64,000 nt of DNA from JBBQXY01 sp051004815. Its GTDB lineage: Bacteria > Chloroflexota > Ktedonobacteria > Ktedonobacterales > Ktedonobacteraceae. Below, one piece after another: positions 16,566 to 25,916 of the stretch (within the stretch, counting starts at the first letter, position 1; the number at the start of each line of letters is the position of its first letter). The stretch is taken from positions 11,930-75,929 of the forward strand of contig JBPCJY010000212.1 in NCBI GenBank assembly GCA_051004815.1, written 5' to 3'. A program made the translations under genes and the position numbers. Below the pieces are notes generated by a model. That model worked only from the letters and a program-made list of their open reading frames with translations. It was not told the origin of the DNA and did not search any database.

Positions 16566-17909
16566 TTAATATTCTGCTTTGGGCCGGGCATCGATCAGAC
16601 GCCGGGCTTTCAGTTCAAAATGTGGCAGAACGCCATAATCCATCCGTTCAATAATGAAGCGCAACCCCTCGTGAGCACCGGATAAATCTTTATGCAATTG
16701 CTGCTGCAAGCTTTCCCATTCATGATCCAGATCAGGTTTGATCTCCAGCTTGATGGTGATTTCGTCCTGGACGTTATCTTTACGCCAGAGATAGATCTGG
16801 AACTCGTCGATGGCTGGATACTCGCGGATGATCGCCTCCACTGCTCGTGGATACACATTGGTGCCGCGAATGAGCTTCATATCGTCCCAGCGACCGCGAA
16901 TACCACCACTGTAGATATCCCAGGTGCGTCCACAGGTGCAGGTGCTGGCAGGTACTTTCATGACCATATCTTTGGTACGATAGCGTATCACGGGGATAAA
17001 GCCGCGCCCGAAAGAGGTGACAACACGTTCGCCCAGTTCGCCATAGCCGACCGGCTTATCGTTGTCGGGATGCAGCACCTCCTCGATATAGTGATCTTCG
17101 ATGATATGTGTGCCGCCCGGCTGATGAGAGCACTCAAAAATCATGATCGTGCCTACCTCGGTCATACCAGCAGTATCGCCACATTTCGCGCCCCAGGCCT
17201 CTTCCAACTGGTGTTTGACGGCGGGAATGGAGCCGGCTGGTTCGCCGGAGAGAATCACCTTGTTGACATTGCCCTCTTTGGCCAGGTCAATGCCCATCTC
17301 ACGCGCTTTTTGCCACATATGCAGCGCGTAAGTTGGAGTAGAACAGACAGTGGTAACGCCCATCTCGATAATTTGTTTTATACGGGCCTCGGTGGTTTGT
17401 GCGCCGCCAGGAATGACGAGTGCTCCTATCTTCTCACAGGCATAGTGTGCGCCCCAAAATCCGATAAATGAGCCGTAGCCAAAAGCGAAATAGACGGTAT
17501 CTTCGGGCCGAATGCCAAAGCCCCACAGGCCATAGCACCACATTTCGTTAATCCAGTCCCAGTCCTTCATACTGTCCAGGACGCGGATAGGGGTTCTCCC
17601 ACTGGTGCCTGATGTCAAGTGATAACGAATAGCATTCCGTGGATGCGTGGAGAGCATATCACCATAGAGCGGTTTTTCTGTCAGCGAATCCATCCACTCT
17701 TCCCGCGTCATAAAGGGGATGCGCCGCAGGTCATCCAGCGACTTGATCTGCTCTGGTTTGAAGCCCGCGGCATCAAATTTGCGCTGATGAAAAGGGGTGG
17801 TAGCATATGCCCACTCACATAAACGTTGCAGTTTGAGGAGTTGCAATTTCTGTAATTCCTCGCGAGGCATCGTTTCATTCTTGGGGTTCCAGTATTCTGA
17901 ATAAGCCAT
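16566..17909 (-). CDS. paaK: phenylacetate-CoA ligase family (aryl-CoA ligase)
   Basis: 447-residue adenylate-forming enzyme that makes an aryl-AMP and then the CoA thioester. The N-terminal pattern (YWNPKNETMPREELQKLQ) and the ATP loop TSGTSGRTP are typical of PaaK. GDTAGMTEVG and the C-terminal lid with IRGTNVYPRAVE also fit. AAGGAGG 8 nt before the ATG supports the start. It follows the acyl-CoA dehydrogenase by about 46 nt. Because the operon holds an aryl-CoA monooxygenase and no phenylacetyl-CoA epoxidase, the true substrate may be 2-aminobenzoate or salicylate. The symbol denotes the family only. Confidence 0.85.
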   Translation of the reverse strand: MAYSEYWNPKNETMPREELQKLQLLKLQRLCEWAYATTPFHQRKFDAAGFKPEQIKSLDDLRRIPFMTREEWMDSLTEKPLYGDMLSTHPRNAIRYHLTSGTSGRTPIRVLDSMKDWDWINEMWCYGLWGFGIRPEDTVYFAFGYGSFIGFWGAHYACEKIGALVIPGGAQTTEARIKQIIEMGVTTVCSTPTYALHMWQKAREMGIDLAKEGNVNKVILSGEPAGSIPAVKHQLEEAWGAKCGDTAGMTEVGTIMIFECSHQPGGTHIIEDHYIEEVLHPDNDKPVGYGELGERVVTSFGRGFIPVIRYRTKDMVMKVPASTCTCGRTWDIYSGGIRGRWDDMKLIRGTNVYPRAVEAIIREYPAIDEFQIYLWRKDNVQDEITIKLEIKPDLDHEWESLQQQLHKDLSGAHEGLRFIIERMDYGVLPHFELKARRLIDARPKAEY

Positions 17910-17955
17910 AGTGTACTCCTCCTTGAGCAGTTAGGGCCAGGAAATGAAGATAACT

Positions 17956-19107
17956 TTATGTATCACGCCCAACGAGTTCGCGGGCGATGATGACACGTTG
18001 AATATGACTTGTACCTTCGTAAATTTGCATCCCTTTGATGTCGCGATAGTAGCGTTCCACCGGGTATTCATTGGAATAGCCGCGATTACCGTGCAGCAAC
18101 ACCGCTTCTGATGCCGCCTTCATGGCCGCTTCGGTCGCGAAAAGCTTGGCGATAGAGGTAGCTTTGGTAGTAGATTGACCCTGATCTTTGAGCCATGCTG
18201 CACGGTAGACCAGTAGTCGTGCCGCCTCCACATCCGCCGCCATATCGGCCAGCGTGGCCTGGATCATCTGAAAGTCCGCTACGCGTTGACCAAACTGGCG
18301 TCGCTGCTTCGTATAGTCAATACAGGCGTCCAGGCACGCTTGTGCTACCCCCAACGCGCCAGCAGCTACGCCCAGGCGTCCGCGATCAAGGGCCGACATG
18401 GCAACCTTGAATCCTTCGCCCGGTTGCCCAAGCAACGCACTTTTGGGCACGCGACAATCTTTCAAGCTGATATGTACATGTTCTGAGGCACGGTGTCCTA
18501 GCTCCTTATTCGGCATCAGTTCGCGCTTGAAGCCCGGTGTATCGGTATTGACAAGGAATGCACAGATACCTCTATGGCGTGCGGACCTGTCGCGGGTGGC
18601 AAAGACGATAGCAACCCTGGCACTGGTGCCATTGGTGATCCAGATTTTCTCGCCATTGAGGACGTAGCTATCGCCCTCTTCTGTCGCGGTAGTCTCCATG
18701 CTGGCCGCGTCGGAACCGGCATTTGTTTCGGTCAAAGCGTAGCAGCCGATCCATTCTCCCGTGGCTAACTTGGGTAGGTAGGTATGCTTCTGCTCTTCGC
18801 TGCCCCATTCCTGGATGCAGAGGGAAACCAGGCTCGTATGCACGGTCAGAAAACCTCGTACTGAGGAATCGACTCTACCCAGTTCCTCGCAAAGGACGGC
18901 ATAGCTCACATAATCCATGCCGGAACCGCCGTATTCCGGCTTGATGGGACCTGCCAGGAAACCCAATTCACCCATGCGCTTCACCAGGTGCAAGGGAAAT
19001 GTGCCGGTAGCGTCGGCTTCACGCGCTATCGGAGCCACCTCTTGCTCAGCAAACTGGCGAGCTTGTTGCTGGACGCGCTTTTGTTCAGCAGTTAGTGCAA
19101 AGTCCAT
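17956..19107 (-). CDS. acyl-CoA dehydrogenase
   Basis: 383-residue flavoenzyme of normal length. Visible marks: the FAD/substrate stretch CYALTETNAGSDA (about 125), WITNG (about 155), RxxFGxxxADFQ (about 270) and the C-terminal YEGTSHIQ, in which the Glu before Gly is the usual catalytic base of short-chain enzymes. Oxidises an acyl-CoA at the alpha-beta bond and passes electrons to ETF. In this block it would serve the ring-derived acyl-CoA. It lies between the RidA-like gene (16 nt upstream) and the CoA ligase. Confidence 0.93.
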   Translation of the reverse strand: MDFALTAEQKRVQQQARQFAEQEVAPIAREADATGTFPLHLVKRMGELGFLAGPIKPEYGGSGMDYVSYAVLCEELGRVDSSVRGFLTVHTSLVSLCIQEWGSEEQKHTYLPKLATGEWIGCYALTETNAGSDAASMETTATEEGDSYVLNGEKIWITNGTSARVAIVFATRDRSARHRGICAFLVNTDTPGFKRELMPNKELGHRASEHVHISLKDCRVPKSALLGQPGEGFKVAMSALDRGRLGVAAGALGVAQACLDACIDYTKQRRQFGQRVADFQMIQATLADMAADVEAARLLVYRAAWLKDQGQSTTKATSIAKLFATEAAMKAASEAVLLHGNRGYSNEYPVERYYRDIKGMQIYEGTSHIQRVIIARELVGRDT

Positions 19108-19123
19108 ATATGACTATCTCCCT

Positions 19124-19540
19124 CTATTCATCTGCGTCAAGCACCGCTAGACCCTCTATTTCAATCAAGGCTTCGTCCTGGAAAAAGCGCGAAATCTCAA
19201 GTAGGGCGGTGGTGGGATAATAAGCTCCAAAATAGGATTGATGTACCTTGCCCAATGGTTTGAGATGGGCGTGATAGTCATCCCGGTCACGAACAAAAAT
19301 GGTGATTTTCATAATATCTTGCATTTTCCCACCAGCCGCCTCGACCACAGTCTGGAGGTTGCGCAATACCTGCTCATATTGCGCGACCAGGTTCCCTGGC
19401 GCGACGATGCGACCTTCGGCGTCGCTGGCCGTTTGTCCGGCTAAGAATAGCAAGCGACCGCCTGTTACCAGTATACCATGACTGAATCCAGTGGCACGGG
19501 CCAGGGATGGTGGATTGATAATCTGCTTTCCCATACTCAT
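19124..19540 (-). CDS. RidA/YjgF-family protein lacking the catalytic Arg
   Basis: 138 residues with the YjgF trimeric fold. Archetypal RidA, an imine/enamine deaminase, has Arg in the motif P-A-R-S; here the equivalent stretch is YPTTALLEI, so Arg is replaced by Thr. That places it in the Rid subfamilies not expected to use the standard chemistry. Its ATG overlaps the stop of the enoyl-CoA hydratase gene by 4 nt (ATGA), so the two are translationally coupled. In a 2-aminobenzoyl-CoA pathway a Rid protein could act on the enamine left after ring reduction; this is inference. Confidence 0.85.
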   Translation of the reverse strand: MSMGKQIINPPSLARATGFSHGILVTGGRLLFLAGQTASDAEGRIVAPGNLVAQYEQVLRNLQTVVEAAGGKMQDIMKITIFVRDRDDYHAHLKPLGKVHQSYFGAYYPTTALLEISRFFQDEALIEIEGLAVLDADE

Positions 19541-20328
19541 TTCCCTATGAACTTAGGCTTCTCTTTGGCCTGAAATGCCTCGAAGAAACGGCGATGGTCT
19601 TCACCCATCAGCATGAGAGCTTGTGCCTGTGCCTCAGCCTCGATTGCTGAAGCCAGGTCCATGCTCAGTTCATGATTGATCATATGCTTTGTCATGGAGA
19701 TGGCAAAGGTTGGGCCATTGGCCAATCGCCTGGCCCAACTATGCGCTGCCGTCAGCAAATCGGCATGGGCTACAACGCGATTGACGAGGCCGTAGCGTTC
19801 AGCTGTCGCGACATCAATTGTGTCTCCGAGCAGGAGTAGCTCAAAGGCGCGACCCATACCGACGACGTGCGGCAATAAATAGCCAGCTCCCATATCCGCT
19901 CCGGTCAGGCCAACTTTGGTGAAGAGGAAGGCAAAACGTGCTTTCTCGGAAGCGATACGCAAGTCAGAGGCCAGAGCAAGCACCGAACCAGCCCCCGCCG
20001 TCATACCATTCAGCGCGGCAATAATGGGCTTGTCCAGCAGTCGCATATTCTGCACAACTGCACCCGTCATACGCGTAAATTCCAGGTGCTCCTTCATATC
20101 GCGCTTGAGCAGTTCACCAATGATCTCGTAGACATCGCCACCGGAACAGAAGTTGTCGCCTGATCCGGTCAGCACGACCGCTCGCACCGTCTCATCGGAG
20201 CGTAACGCTACAAATAGGTCGCGCAATTGAGCATAGATTTCAAAGGTAAGGGCGTTCATGACCTCTGGTCGATTAAAGGTGAGGGTAGCAACGCCGTCAT
20301 CTACTGTATAGAGAAAGTCGTAGCTCAT
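19537..20328 (-). CDS. enoyl-CoA hydratase/isomerase family protein
   Basis: 263-residue crotonase-fold enzyme. GSGDNFCSGGDV (about 55-66) and ALNGMTAGAGSVLALASD (about 104-121) form the oxyanion hole. The stretch GADMGAGYLLPHVVG follows, with an Asp/Gly where many hydratases have a Glu, so isomerase or hydrolase activity is possible. AAGAGG 6 nt before the ATG. Likely adds water to, or isomerises or opens, a ring-derived enoyl-CoA in the aryl-CoA operon. Confidence 0.9.
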   Translation of the reverse strand: MSYDFLYTVDDGVATLTFNRPEVMNALTFEIYAQLRDLFVALRSDETVRAVVLTGSGDNFCSGGDVYEIIGELLKRDMKEHLEFTRMTGAVVQNMRLLDKPIIAALNGMTAGAGSVLALASDLRIASEKARFAFLFTKVGLTGADMGAGYLLPHVVGMGRAFELLLLGDTIDVATAERYGLVNRVVAHADLLTAAHSWARRLANGPTFAISMTKHMINHELSMDLASAIEAEAQAQALMLMGEDHRRFFEAFQAKEKPKFIGK

Positions 20329-20345
20329 TGAAAGCCTCTTTTCGT

Positions 20346-21140
20346 TCAGGACATTACGCCGCCACCATCAATATTGATGGCCTGTCCAGTAATACCTCTG
20401 GACATATCTTGTGCCAGGAAAACAGCAATGGATGCAACCTCTTCCGGTTCCATCAACCTCTGCTGGGGACTGCTTTTCTCCAGTGCTTGCCGTGCCTTTT
20501 CCTGTGGCATCCCTGTCCGTGTGCTAATGTTCTCTACACTGGCATCGGTCATAGGCGTGTTGACATAACCAGGGCAGATCGCGTTGACGGTAATGTTATA
20601 GGGCAGTAGCTCAGTTGCCAATGCGCGTGTGAGGCCCAGGACACCATGCTTGGCAGCGGTGTAGCCCGCGATATAACTGCCACCAACGCGTGACGCAATA
20701 GAGGCAACATTGATGATGCGCCCACTTTTCTGATTAATGAAGATGGGTACAAATGCCTTCGAGACATAGTACACGCTGTTCAGGTTGATATTGATCATGC
20801 GGTGCCACAGTTCGTCGGGATGGGTAGCGAACTTATGGCTGCCCGCGTTACCAGCATTGTTGACGAGGATATCAATACCGCCCAGAGCGTCCAGAAACGT
20901 CTTTGCCATCTGTTGTACCCGCCCTACATTCGTCACATCGCAGGGAACTGCCAGGGCTTTGCGACCCATACCTTGCATCTGGGCAACGAGTTGTTCGAGT
21001 TCGTTGGTGGTGCGAGCTGTTACTGCTACGTCTGCTCCTGCTTCTGCCAGTGCAAGCGCGATGCTACGACCAATGCCACGTCCCGCGCCCGTCACGACCG
21101 CTCGTTTACCGCTGAGTATGAGCTTTTCATCGTTTGCCAT
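20346..21140 (-). CDS. SDR-family 3-hydroxyacyl-CoA dehydrogenase-like
   Basis: 264-residue classical SDR: TGAGRGIGRS (about 17), NNAGN (about 94), NVASIAS (Ser about 147) and YTAAKHG (Tyr/Lys about 160-164). Ends close to ...GGGVMS. It stands 18 nt upstream of the enoyl-CoA hydratase gene, so dehydrogenation of a 3-hydroxyacyl-CoA is the natural role in this beta-oxidation-like set. A 3-hydroxybutyrate-dehydrogenase-type activity cannot be excluded. Confidence 0.85.
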   Translation of the reverse strand: MANDEKLILSGKRAVVTGAGRGIGRSIALALAEAGADVAVTARTTNELEQLVAQMQGMGRKALAVPCDVTNVGRVQQMAKTFLDALGGIDILVNNAGNAGSHKFATHPDELWHRMININLNSVYYVSKAFVPIFINQKSGRIINVASIASRVGGSYIAGYTAAKHGVLGLTRALATELLPYNITVNAICPGYVNTPMTDASVENISTRTGMPQEKARQALEKSSPQQRLMEPEEVASIAVFLAQDMSRGITGQAINIDGGGVMS

Positions 21141-21163
21141 TTCCGTCGTTATCCTCTCTATGT

Positions 21164-23380
21164 TTAAGTGATGGTGGTAGCTGTAGGTGTTCTCTCTTCG
21201 TGCTGAGTATCGGGGTGACGCACTGGTTCAGGCATGAAAGGAGTATCTAAAATACATAGGTCTGCTCGCCCTGCCGCGATGATTGTATTGACCTGGTTGC
21301 TGGTTGTGAGATAGCCGCCGACCAGCGTAGGAATACTCGCCCCATTACGCACACGATCGCTGAGTTGCGTCAGAAATCCTCGACCATAGGCCGGTTCGCC
21401 CTCCATCGTCGTTTGACCCGCTTGTATGGCGATTATATCACATCCATGCTCGTGCAAAACCTGGGCAAAGCTAATGGCATCGCTCACGTCAAAGCCACCC
21501 TTGACACAGTCTGTCACTGATATCGCCACTCCTAACGGTTTGTTTTCCGGCCATGCCACGCGTACCGCATCGAAAACTTCCAGGGGGAAGCGCATACGTT
21601 GCTCCAAACTTCCGCCGTACTCGTCGCTGCGTTGATTGGTGAGCGGCGAAAGGAAGCTAGCCAGGAGATAGCCATGCGCCATGTTGAGCTGTAGCAGATC
21701 AAAACCTGCCTCCTGTGCCATCCGGGTTGCGGAGACAAAGTCGTGCAGCACCTTACCCATCTCTGTACGGTCCATCTCTTTGGGAACCTGGCTCTGTGGC
21801 GTGTAAGGGAGAGGCGATGCTGAAAGTAACGGCCAATTTCCCTGGCGCAATGGTCTATCCAAACCCTCTGACTTTGGGCGTGTCGAGCCACGTCGTCCCG
21901 CGTGATTCAACTGCATAGCGACCTTGGCGGACGAGGATGCATGAATTGCTTGCACGATGTCCTGCCACGCGGCCATATGATTGCTATCGTACATGCCCAG
22001 GCAACGCGGAGTAATACGTCCTTCCGGGGAAATCGCCGTGAGCGCGGTCATGACCATGCCCACTCCAGTACGCAGATGGTCAGTGAATTGACCAGCATAC
22101 CTGCTATAAGGAGTGCCATTTTGTGAAGAATAAGCATCAGGTGCCTCATGCGTTCCCAGCGAAATAACAACTCGATTGGCAATGGTTATTGCGCGTACTT
22201 GCAATGGCGTGAAGAGCGGCGGCGGCGCGACAATTGGCTCTCTCCCATAAGTTGTAAGGGCAAACCAACGGTCAACGGCATCGCCAAAACGAGGATCGCG
22301 CAAGCGAAGATCATCATACGAGATTCTGCCGCTGCGGGTAAGCAACTGGAAGGTAAACTGCATTGGCTCCAGGCCGAGGTAGCGTTTGATGGTTTCGAAA
22401 TAGGACTGGCTCTCTTCCGCCGCCCGTTGAAAGACCTCGACGACTGGTTTGCGTTCTAGCTCGTATTCGTTCAAAGCGATTTCCAGGTCAGCATGTTGCT
22501 CGAGGGCGGTAGCAAGGGCGATGGCATCCTCCATCGCCAGCTTGGTCCCTGAACCGATGGAGAAGTGCGCAGTATGGACGGCATCACCGAGCAATACGAC
22601 ATTGCCATGGTGCCATGTTTTGGTCTTGAGCGTTGGGAAGTTGACCCACTTTGAATTGTTCGAGAGCAGGGTAGCCCCTTCAAGGTTATCTGCCAGTAAC
22701 TTTTGACAGTAGGCAATACTTTCAGCCTCGTCCGCTTTGTCCAGCCCAGCGTTCAGCCATGATTGCTCGTCGCACTCGACAATAAAGGTGCTGGTGCTGC
22801 CGCTAAAGGGATAGGCATGTACCTGAAATAGCCCATGGTCGTTTTCGCGAAAAATAAAGGTGAAGGCATCCAACACTTTGTTCGCTCCCAACCAGATATA
22901 TTTGGCCTTTCCTGCCGCAATCGTCGGTTTGAGGAAAGGAGCGTAGGTTTTGCGAACAATGCTATTGAGACCATCAGCCGCGATAAGTAAATCATAGTCA
23001 GGTAGGTCGGAAAGACTGTTAATCTCGCACTGGAACTGTATGGTGATACCCAACTCTGCGCAACGTTTTTGGAGAATATGCAGCAGTTGCTTGCGCGAGA
23101 TGCTGGCAATGACATGACCACCGCAGCGAATCGTCTCGTCACGATAATGCACATCGATGGCATCCCAGATCACAAAACGTCCGGTGATCTGCTCGTATGT
23201 TTTATAGTCGGCGCGTTGGAACGAGGCCAGTGTGCGATCAGAGAAGACGACGCCCCAACCATAGGTTACGTTCTTTGGGTTGCGCTCGATGATGGTGATA
23301 TCGTGTGCCGGGTTCGCCTTTTTGAGCAGTAGCGCACTATAGAGGCCCGCCGGTCCAGCACCAAGAATAACAATCTTCAC
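21164..23380 (-). CDS. bifunctional aryl-CoA monooxygenase/reductase (2-aminobenzoyl-CoA or salicylyl-CoA type)
   Basis: About 738 residues. The N-terminal half (1-390) is a FAD aromatic monooxygenase: GAGPAGLYSALLLK, GWGVVFSD and GDAVHTAHFSIGSGTKLAMEDA. The C-terminal half is an old-yellow-enzyme FMN domain: LFTPLQVRAITIANRVV, QLNHAGRRG, LNMAHGYLLASFLSPLTN with YGG, and GGYLTT. This fusion is characteristic of 2-aminobenzoyl-CoA monooxygenase/reductase and salicylyl-CoA 5-hydroxylase, which hydroxylate and in the former case also reduce the ring of the CoA ester. GTG 23380 is preferred (AAGGGG 6 nt upstream; family proteins begin MKIV). ATG 23401 overlaps the previous stop (ATGA). Confidence 0.9.
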   Translation of the reverse strand: MKIVILGAGPAGLYSALLLKKANPAHDITIIERNPKNVTYGWGVVFSDRTLASFQRADYKTYEQITGRFVIWDAIDVHYRDETIRCGGHVIASISRKQLLHILQKRCAELGITIQFQCEINSLSDLPDYDLLIAADGLNSIVRKTYAPFLKPTIAAGKAKYIWLGANKVLDAFTFIFRENDHGLFQVHAYPFSGSTSTFIVECDEQSWLNAGLDKADEAESIAYCQKLLADNLEGATLLSNNSKWVNFPTLKTKTWHHGNVVLLGDAVHTAHFSIGSGTKLAMEDAIALATALEQHADLEIALNEYELERKPVVEVFQRAAEESQSYFETIKRYLGLEPMQFTFQLLTRSGRISYDDLRLRDPRFGDAVDRWFALTTYGREPIVAPPPLFTPLQVRAITIANRVVISLGTHEAPDAYSSQNGTPYSRYAGQFTDHLRTGVGMVMTALTAISPEGRITPRCLGMYDSNHMAAWQDIVQAIHASSSAKVAMQLNHAGRRGSTRPKSEGLDRPLRQGNWPLLSASPLPYTPQSQVPKEMDRTEMGKVLHDFVSATRMAQEAGFDLLQLNMAHGYLLASFLSPLTNQRSDEYGGSLEQRMRFPLEVFDAVRVAWPENKPLGVAISVTDCVKGGFDVSDAISFAQVLHEHGCDIIAIQAGQTTMEGEPAYGRGFLTQLSDRVRNGASIPTLVGGYLTTSNQVNTIIAAGRADLCILDTPFMPEPVRHPDTQHEERTPTATTIT

Positions 23381-23397
23381 CGTGTACCCCTTCCTGC

Positions 23398-24288
23398 TCA
23401 TTGCCCTTTAGTCGTGTTGACCAACGAGACGCGTCTGCCGAGGCCGTGCAGAACCGCTGCGAGTCGATCCAGTTGGGCGAGTTCAGGCAGCGTGGGGAAG
23501 AGTACGAGTTCATCACAGCCAGCCTCTTCATAGCCACGAATGAACTGGGCTATCGCTTGTGGCGTAGTGAGCAGACCTGCCGCGATCCTTTCGGCAAAGG
23601 GGCCGGTAAACGCGTAGTAGTCTCTCAAATAGTGCTTGCCAGCTTCTTCCATAGCTTCGTCTCCCAGGGCAAAGTAACCCTGCGCCCATAGCTGTGGTTG
23701 ACCGGGACGCCCCGCGTCGCTCCACGCGGCTCGCGCCTTGTCGGCCGCACGGGCAAAGGCTTTGGGTGGCCCTCCACCATGAACATAGCCATCAGCATAG
23801 CGAGCGACACGCGCAAAGCCCTGGTCACTCAAGCCCCCGATGAGCAAATCAGGTCCCCTGGCACGGGTGGAGTGCGGACTGATAGTACCCTCTTCCCACA
23901 AGGTGCGTAACGTGGCAAGTTGTTCTGACAGGCGTTTTCCCCTGGCGCGGAAGTTGATACCAGCGGCATCATAATCTTCTCTACGCGCTCCCACAGCAAG
24001 TCCAAGTACGAGGCGGCCATTGGAGAGAGCATCAATGGAGGCGGTCACTTTCGCGAGTAGAGTAGTATTGTGCAGCAGCCCAATGACAATGGTGGTTGCC
24101 AATTGTACGCGCTGGGTGACGGCAGCGGCAGCCGCCAACGCAGTCAATGGTTCAAAGCTATCGTAGACCAGGCGGTCAAGCACTCCCAGGCTAGAAAATG
24201 GCCCCTCATCGGCCCGCCGTGCCCATTCAATGATCAATTGCCCATCTGCTCCTGGAACCGTGGAAGGTAAGCCAACTCCAATACGCAT
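23398..24288 (-). CDS. LLM-class (luciferase-like) flavin-dependent oxidoreductase
   Basis: About 296 residues from ATG 24288 (GGGAG 7 nt upstream). TIM-barrel bacterial luciferase fold: MRIGVGLPST, TTIVIGLLHN, LSNGRLVLGLAVG and a C-terminal TLPELAQLDRLA. Uses FMNH2 or F420. First gene after the promoter at 24364-24372 and overlapping the monooxygenase frame by 4 nt. Probably belongs to the aromatic pathway, though its reaction there is not clear from sequence. Confidence 0.85.
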   Translation of the reverse strand: MRIGVGLPSTVPGADGQLIIEWARRADEGPFSSLGVLDRLVYDSFEPLTALAAAAAVTQRVQLATTIVIGLLHNTTLLAKVTASIDALSNGRLVLGLAVGARREDYDAAGINFRARGKRLSEQLATLRTLWEEGTISPHSTRARGPDLLIGGLSDQGFARVARYADGYVHGGGPPKAFARAADKARAAWSDAGRPGQPQLWAQGYFALGDEAMEEAGKHYLRDYYAFTGPFAERIAAGLLTTPQAIAQFIRGYEEAGCDELVLFPTLPELAQLDRLAAVLHGLGRRVSLVNTTKGQ

Positions 24289-24363
24289 ATGCCAACTCCC
24301 TTGTTGCCTATAATTTTTCATAGGAACTGCGCATAACAGTGCCTATTCAATTGGAGATAGCTT

Positions 24364-24372
24364 ATTATAGCA
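24364..24372 (-). promoter_or_regulatory. extended -10 promoter upstream of the aryl-CoA catabolic genes
   Basis: On the minus strand, TGCTATAAT matches the extended -10 consensus TGnTATAAT. It lies about 80 nt upstream of the LLM gene and just past the livK terminator, so the catabolic genes can be transcribed separately from the transporter. No good -35 is visible, as is usual for extended -10 promoters. Confidence 0.55.
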
Positions 24373-24413
24373 CAAGAGAAGAGGCAGGTCGCATAACTTG
24401 CGTCTGACCAAAA

Positions 24414-24442
24414 CAATCGCCTGGAGGCTCTCCAAGCGATTG
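24414..24442 (-). terminator. intrinsic terminator after livK
   Basis: CAATCGCCTGGAG / CTCCAAGCGATTG form a 13-bp stem with one non-Watson-Crick position and a 3-nt loop (GCT). On the minus strand TTTT follows directly. It lies about 40 nt beyond the livK stop. Confidence 0.75.
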
Positions 24443-24479
24443 CAACGAGATGTTCATTTGTAGCAAGAGGGTTGTGGTA

Positions 24480-25745
24480 TTAGAAGTGCGATTGCTGTGC
24501 AGCCGTTCCGGTGAAATCAGGGGTCAGTGCCCTGAAATCGGCGGGCTGCGTGGGGTCAACCTGGAAAACGACCGAATCGCGTGTAGGAACGCGCTGGTCG
24601 GGTGATGAACCATAGTTGGCTGGCGGTAGCAAGCCACCCAAATCGACATTGTGCAATGACAGGAAGGCATTATAGAGGCCATCACGCGAGATGTCATTGT
24701 TCGCCATGGCCTTCTTCAAGATGGCGTAGGTGATTTCAGACTCAGCATAGCCAAACTCAAAGTAGCCATCAGGCTTCTGGGTTGGCGCATATTTCTGGAC
24801 ATCTTGCAGCAACTGTGCCATACCTGGTACGGAGGTGTCACCCCATGAAGCACCCTGAGACATTACCCAGACCTTGGTGAGCAGTGGCTTCAGAGCAGGA
24901 ACAGCGAGCAGTCCATTCGCCCACGCCGGACTCTGGAGAATCCACTGTGGATTGTAGCCAAGTTGGGCAGCTTTGCCGACAATGGAGGCTGTGACGAGTG
25001 GCAATGTGGTGAGGAAGACGTACTTTGCTCCCTTGGCTTTCATTTGCGAGACTTGTGCGGTAAAGTCAGTATCGGTTGGTGCGTAACTGGCTTCCGCTAC
25101 ATCGTTCATATGATAGGCACTGACAGCTTCTTTGTAGCCGGTTTGTCCATCCTGGCCGTACTCATCATTCTGGTAGATGATCCCTGTCGCGGGACTCTTC
25201 ACACCCAGCTTGTTGACAACGTAGTCAAAAGCATTTTCGACCTGCAAACGATAGGGCGTCCCTACGAGGATGAGATACTTCTCGCGTGCCAGCGCGGAAG
25301 ACAGCGTGGCCGCTGAAACCAACATGTGATCGGCAGCGGCAAGGTCTTTGATGGCGAACGTGGTGGGTGTTCCCAGGCTGTCCGCAATCATCAACACTTG
25401 ATTGTGGATTTGATTGTACTTTTGTACCTCAATTTGTGGATTGTACTGCGAATCCTCCTCGATGAATTTTACCTTGTAGCCGTTGATGCCGCTGTTATCG
25501 TTGACGTGTTTGAAGAACGTCTCAACGCCATTTGCCAGAGGATCACCAACCGGGGCTGCTACCGGCCCCGAATACGGTGAGATTATCCCCAGGGTGATGG
25601 TTTTACTCGCTACATCGACGCCGGGACCAGTTTTAAGTCCACTTCCAGTGCCGTTATTTGAGCTGTTGCTGGCGCATCCAGAGAGTGCCATCACACCGAT
25701 GGCAAAGATACCTATGCAAGCAAAAAGTGTCTTCCTGGTAAGCAT
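24480..25745 (-). CDS. livK: ABC transporter substrate-binding lipoprotein (branched-chain/aromatic family)
   Basis: About 421 residues from ATG 25745, which has AGAGG 8 nt upstream; 56 extra codons are open before it but lack a signal. Lipobox L-S-G-C near residue 23. The Leu/Ile/Val-binding (periplasmic type 1) fold shows TLGIISPYSGPVA at the first strand, FIEEDSQYNPQIE and a NDEYGQDG hinge region. Members of this family bind branched-chain amino acids, amides, or aromatic acids. Its position next to an aryl-CoA operon suggests an aromatic acid. Confidence 0.88.
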   Translation of the reverse strand: MLTRKTLFACIGIFAIGVMALSGCASNSSNNGTGSGLKTGPGVDVASKTITLGIISPYSGPVAAPVGDPLANGVETFFKHVNDNSGINGYKVKFIEEDSQYNPQIEVQKYNQIHNQVLMIADSLGTPTTFAIKDLAAADHMLVSAATLSSALAREKYLILVGTPYRLQVENAFDYVVNKLGVKSPATGIIYQNDEYGQDGQTGYKEAVSAYHMNDVAEASYAPTDTDFTAQVSQMKAKGAKYVFLTTLPLVTASIVGKAAQLGYNPQWILQSPAWANGLLAVPALKPLLTKVWVMSQGASWGDTSVPGMAQLLQDVQKYAPTQKPDGYFEFGYAESEITYAILKKAMANNDISRDGLYNAFLSLHNVDLGGLLPPANYGSSPDQRVPTRDSVVFQVDPTQPADFRALTPDFTGTAAQQSHF

Positions 25746-25916
25746 ATGTTGTACCTCTTCCTGCAATATTCGCGATAACGACGGTCGAGGATGTACTCCC
25801 TTGTTGCATTCCTGAGCGTGAACCCTATCCCACAGCCGTGTGGAATTGAGGAATGCCAGGGAGAAATGCACTACATTGCCAAAATCCTCTTGTGTTTGAC
25901 CTGTCATGCCCAAAGC

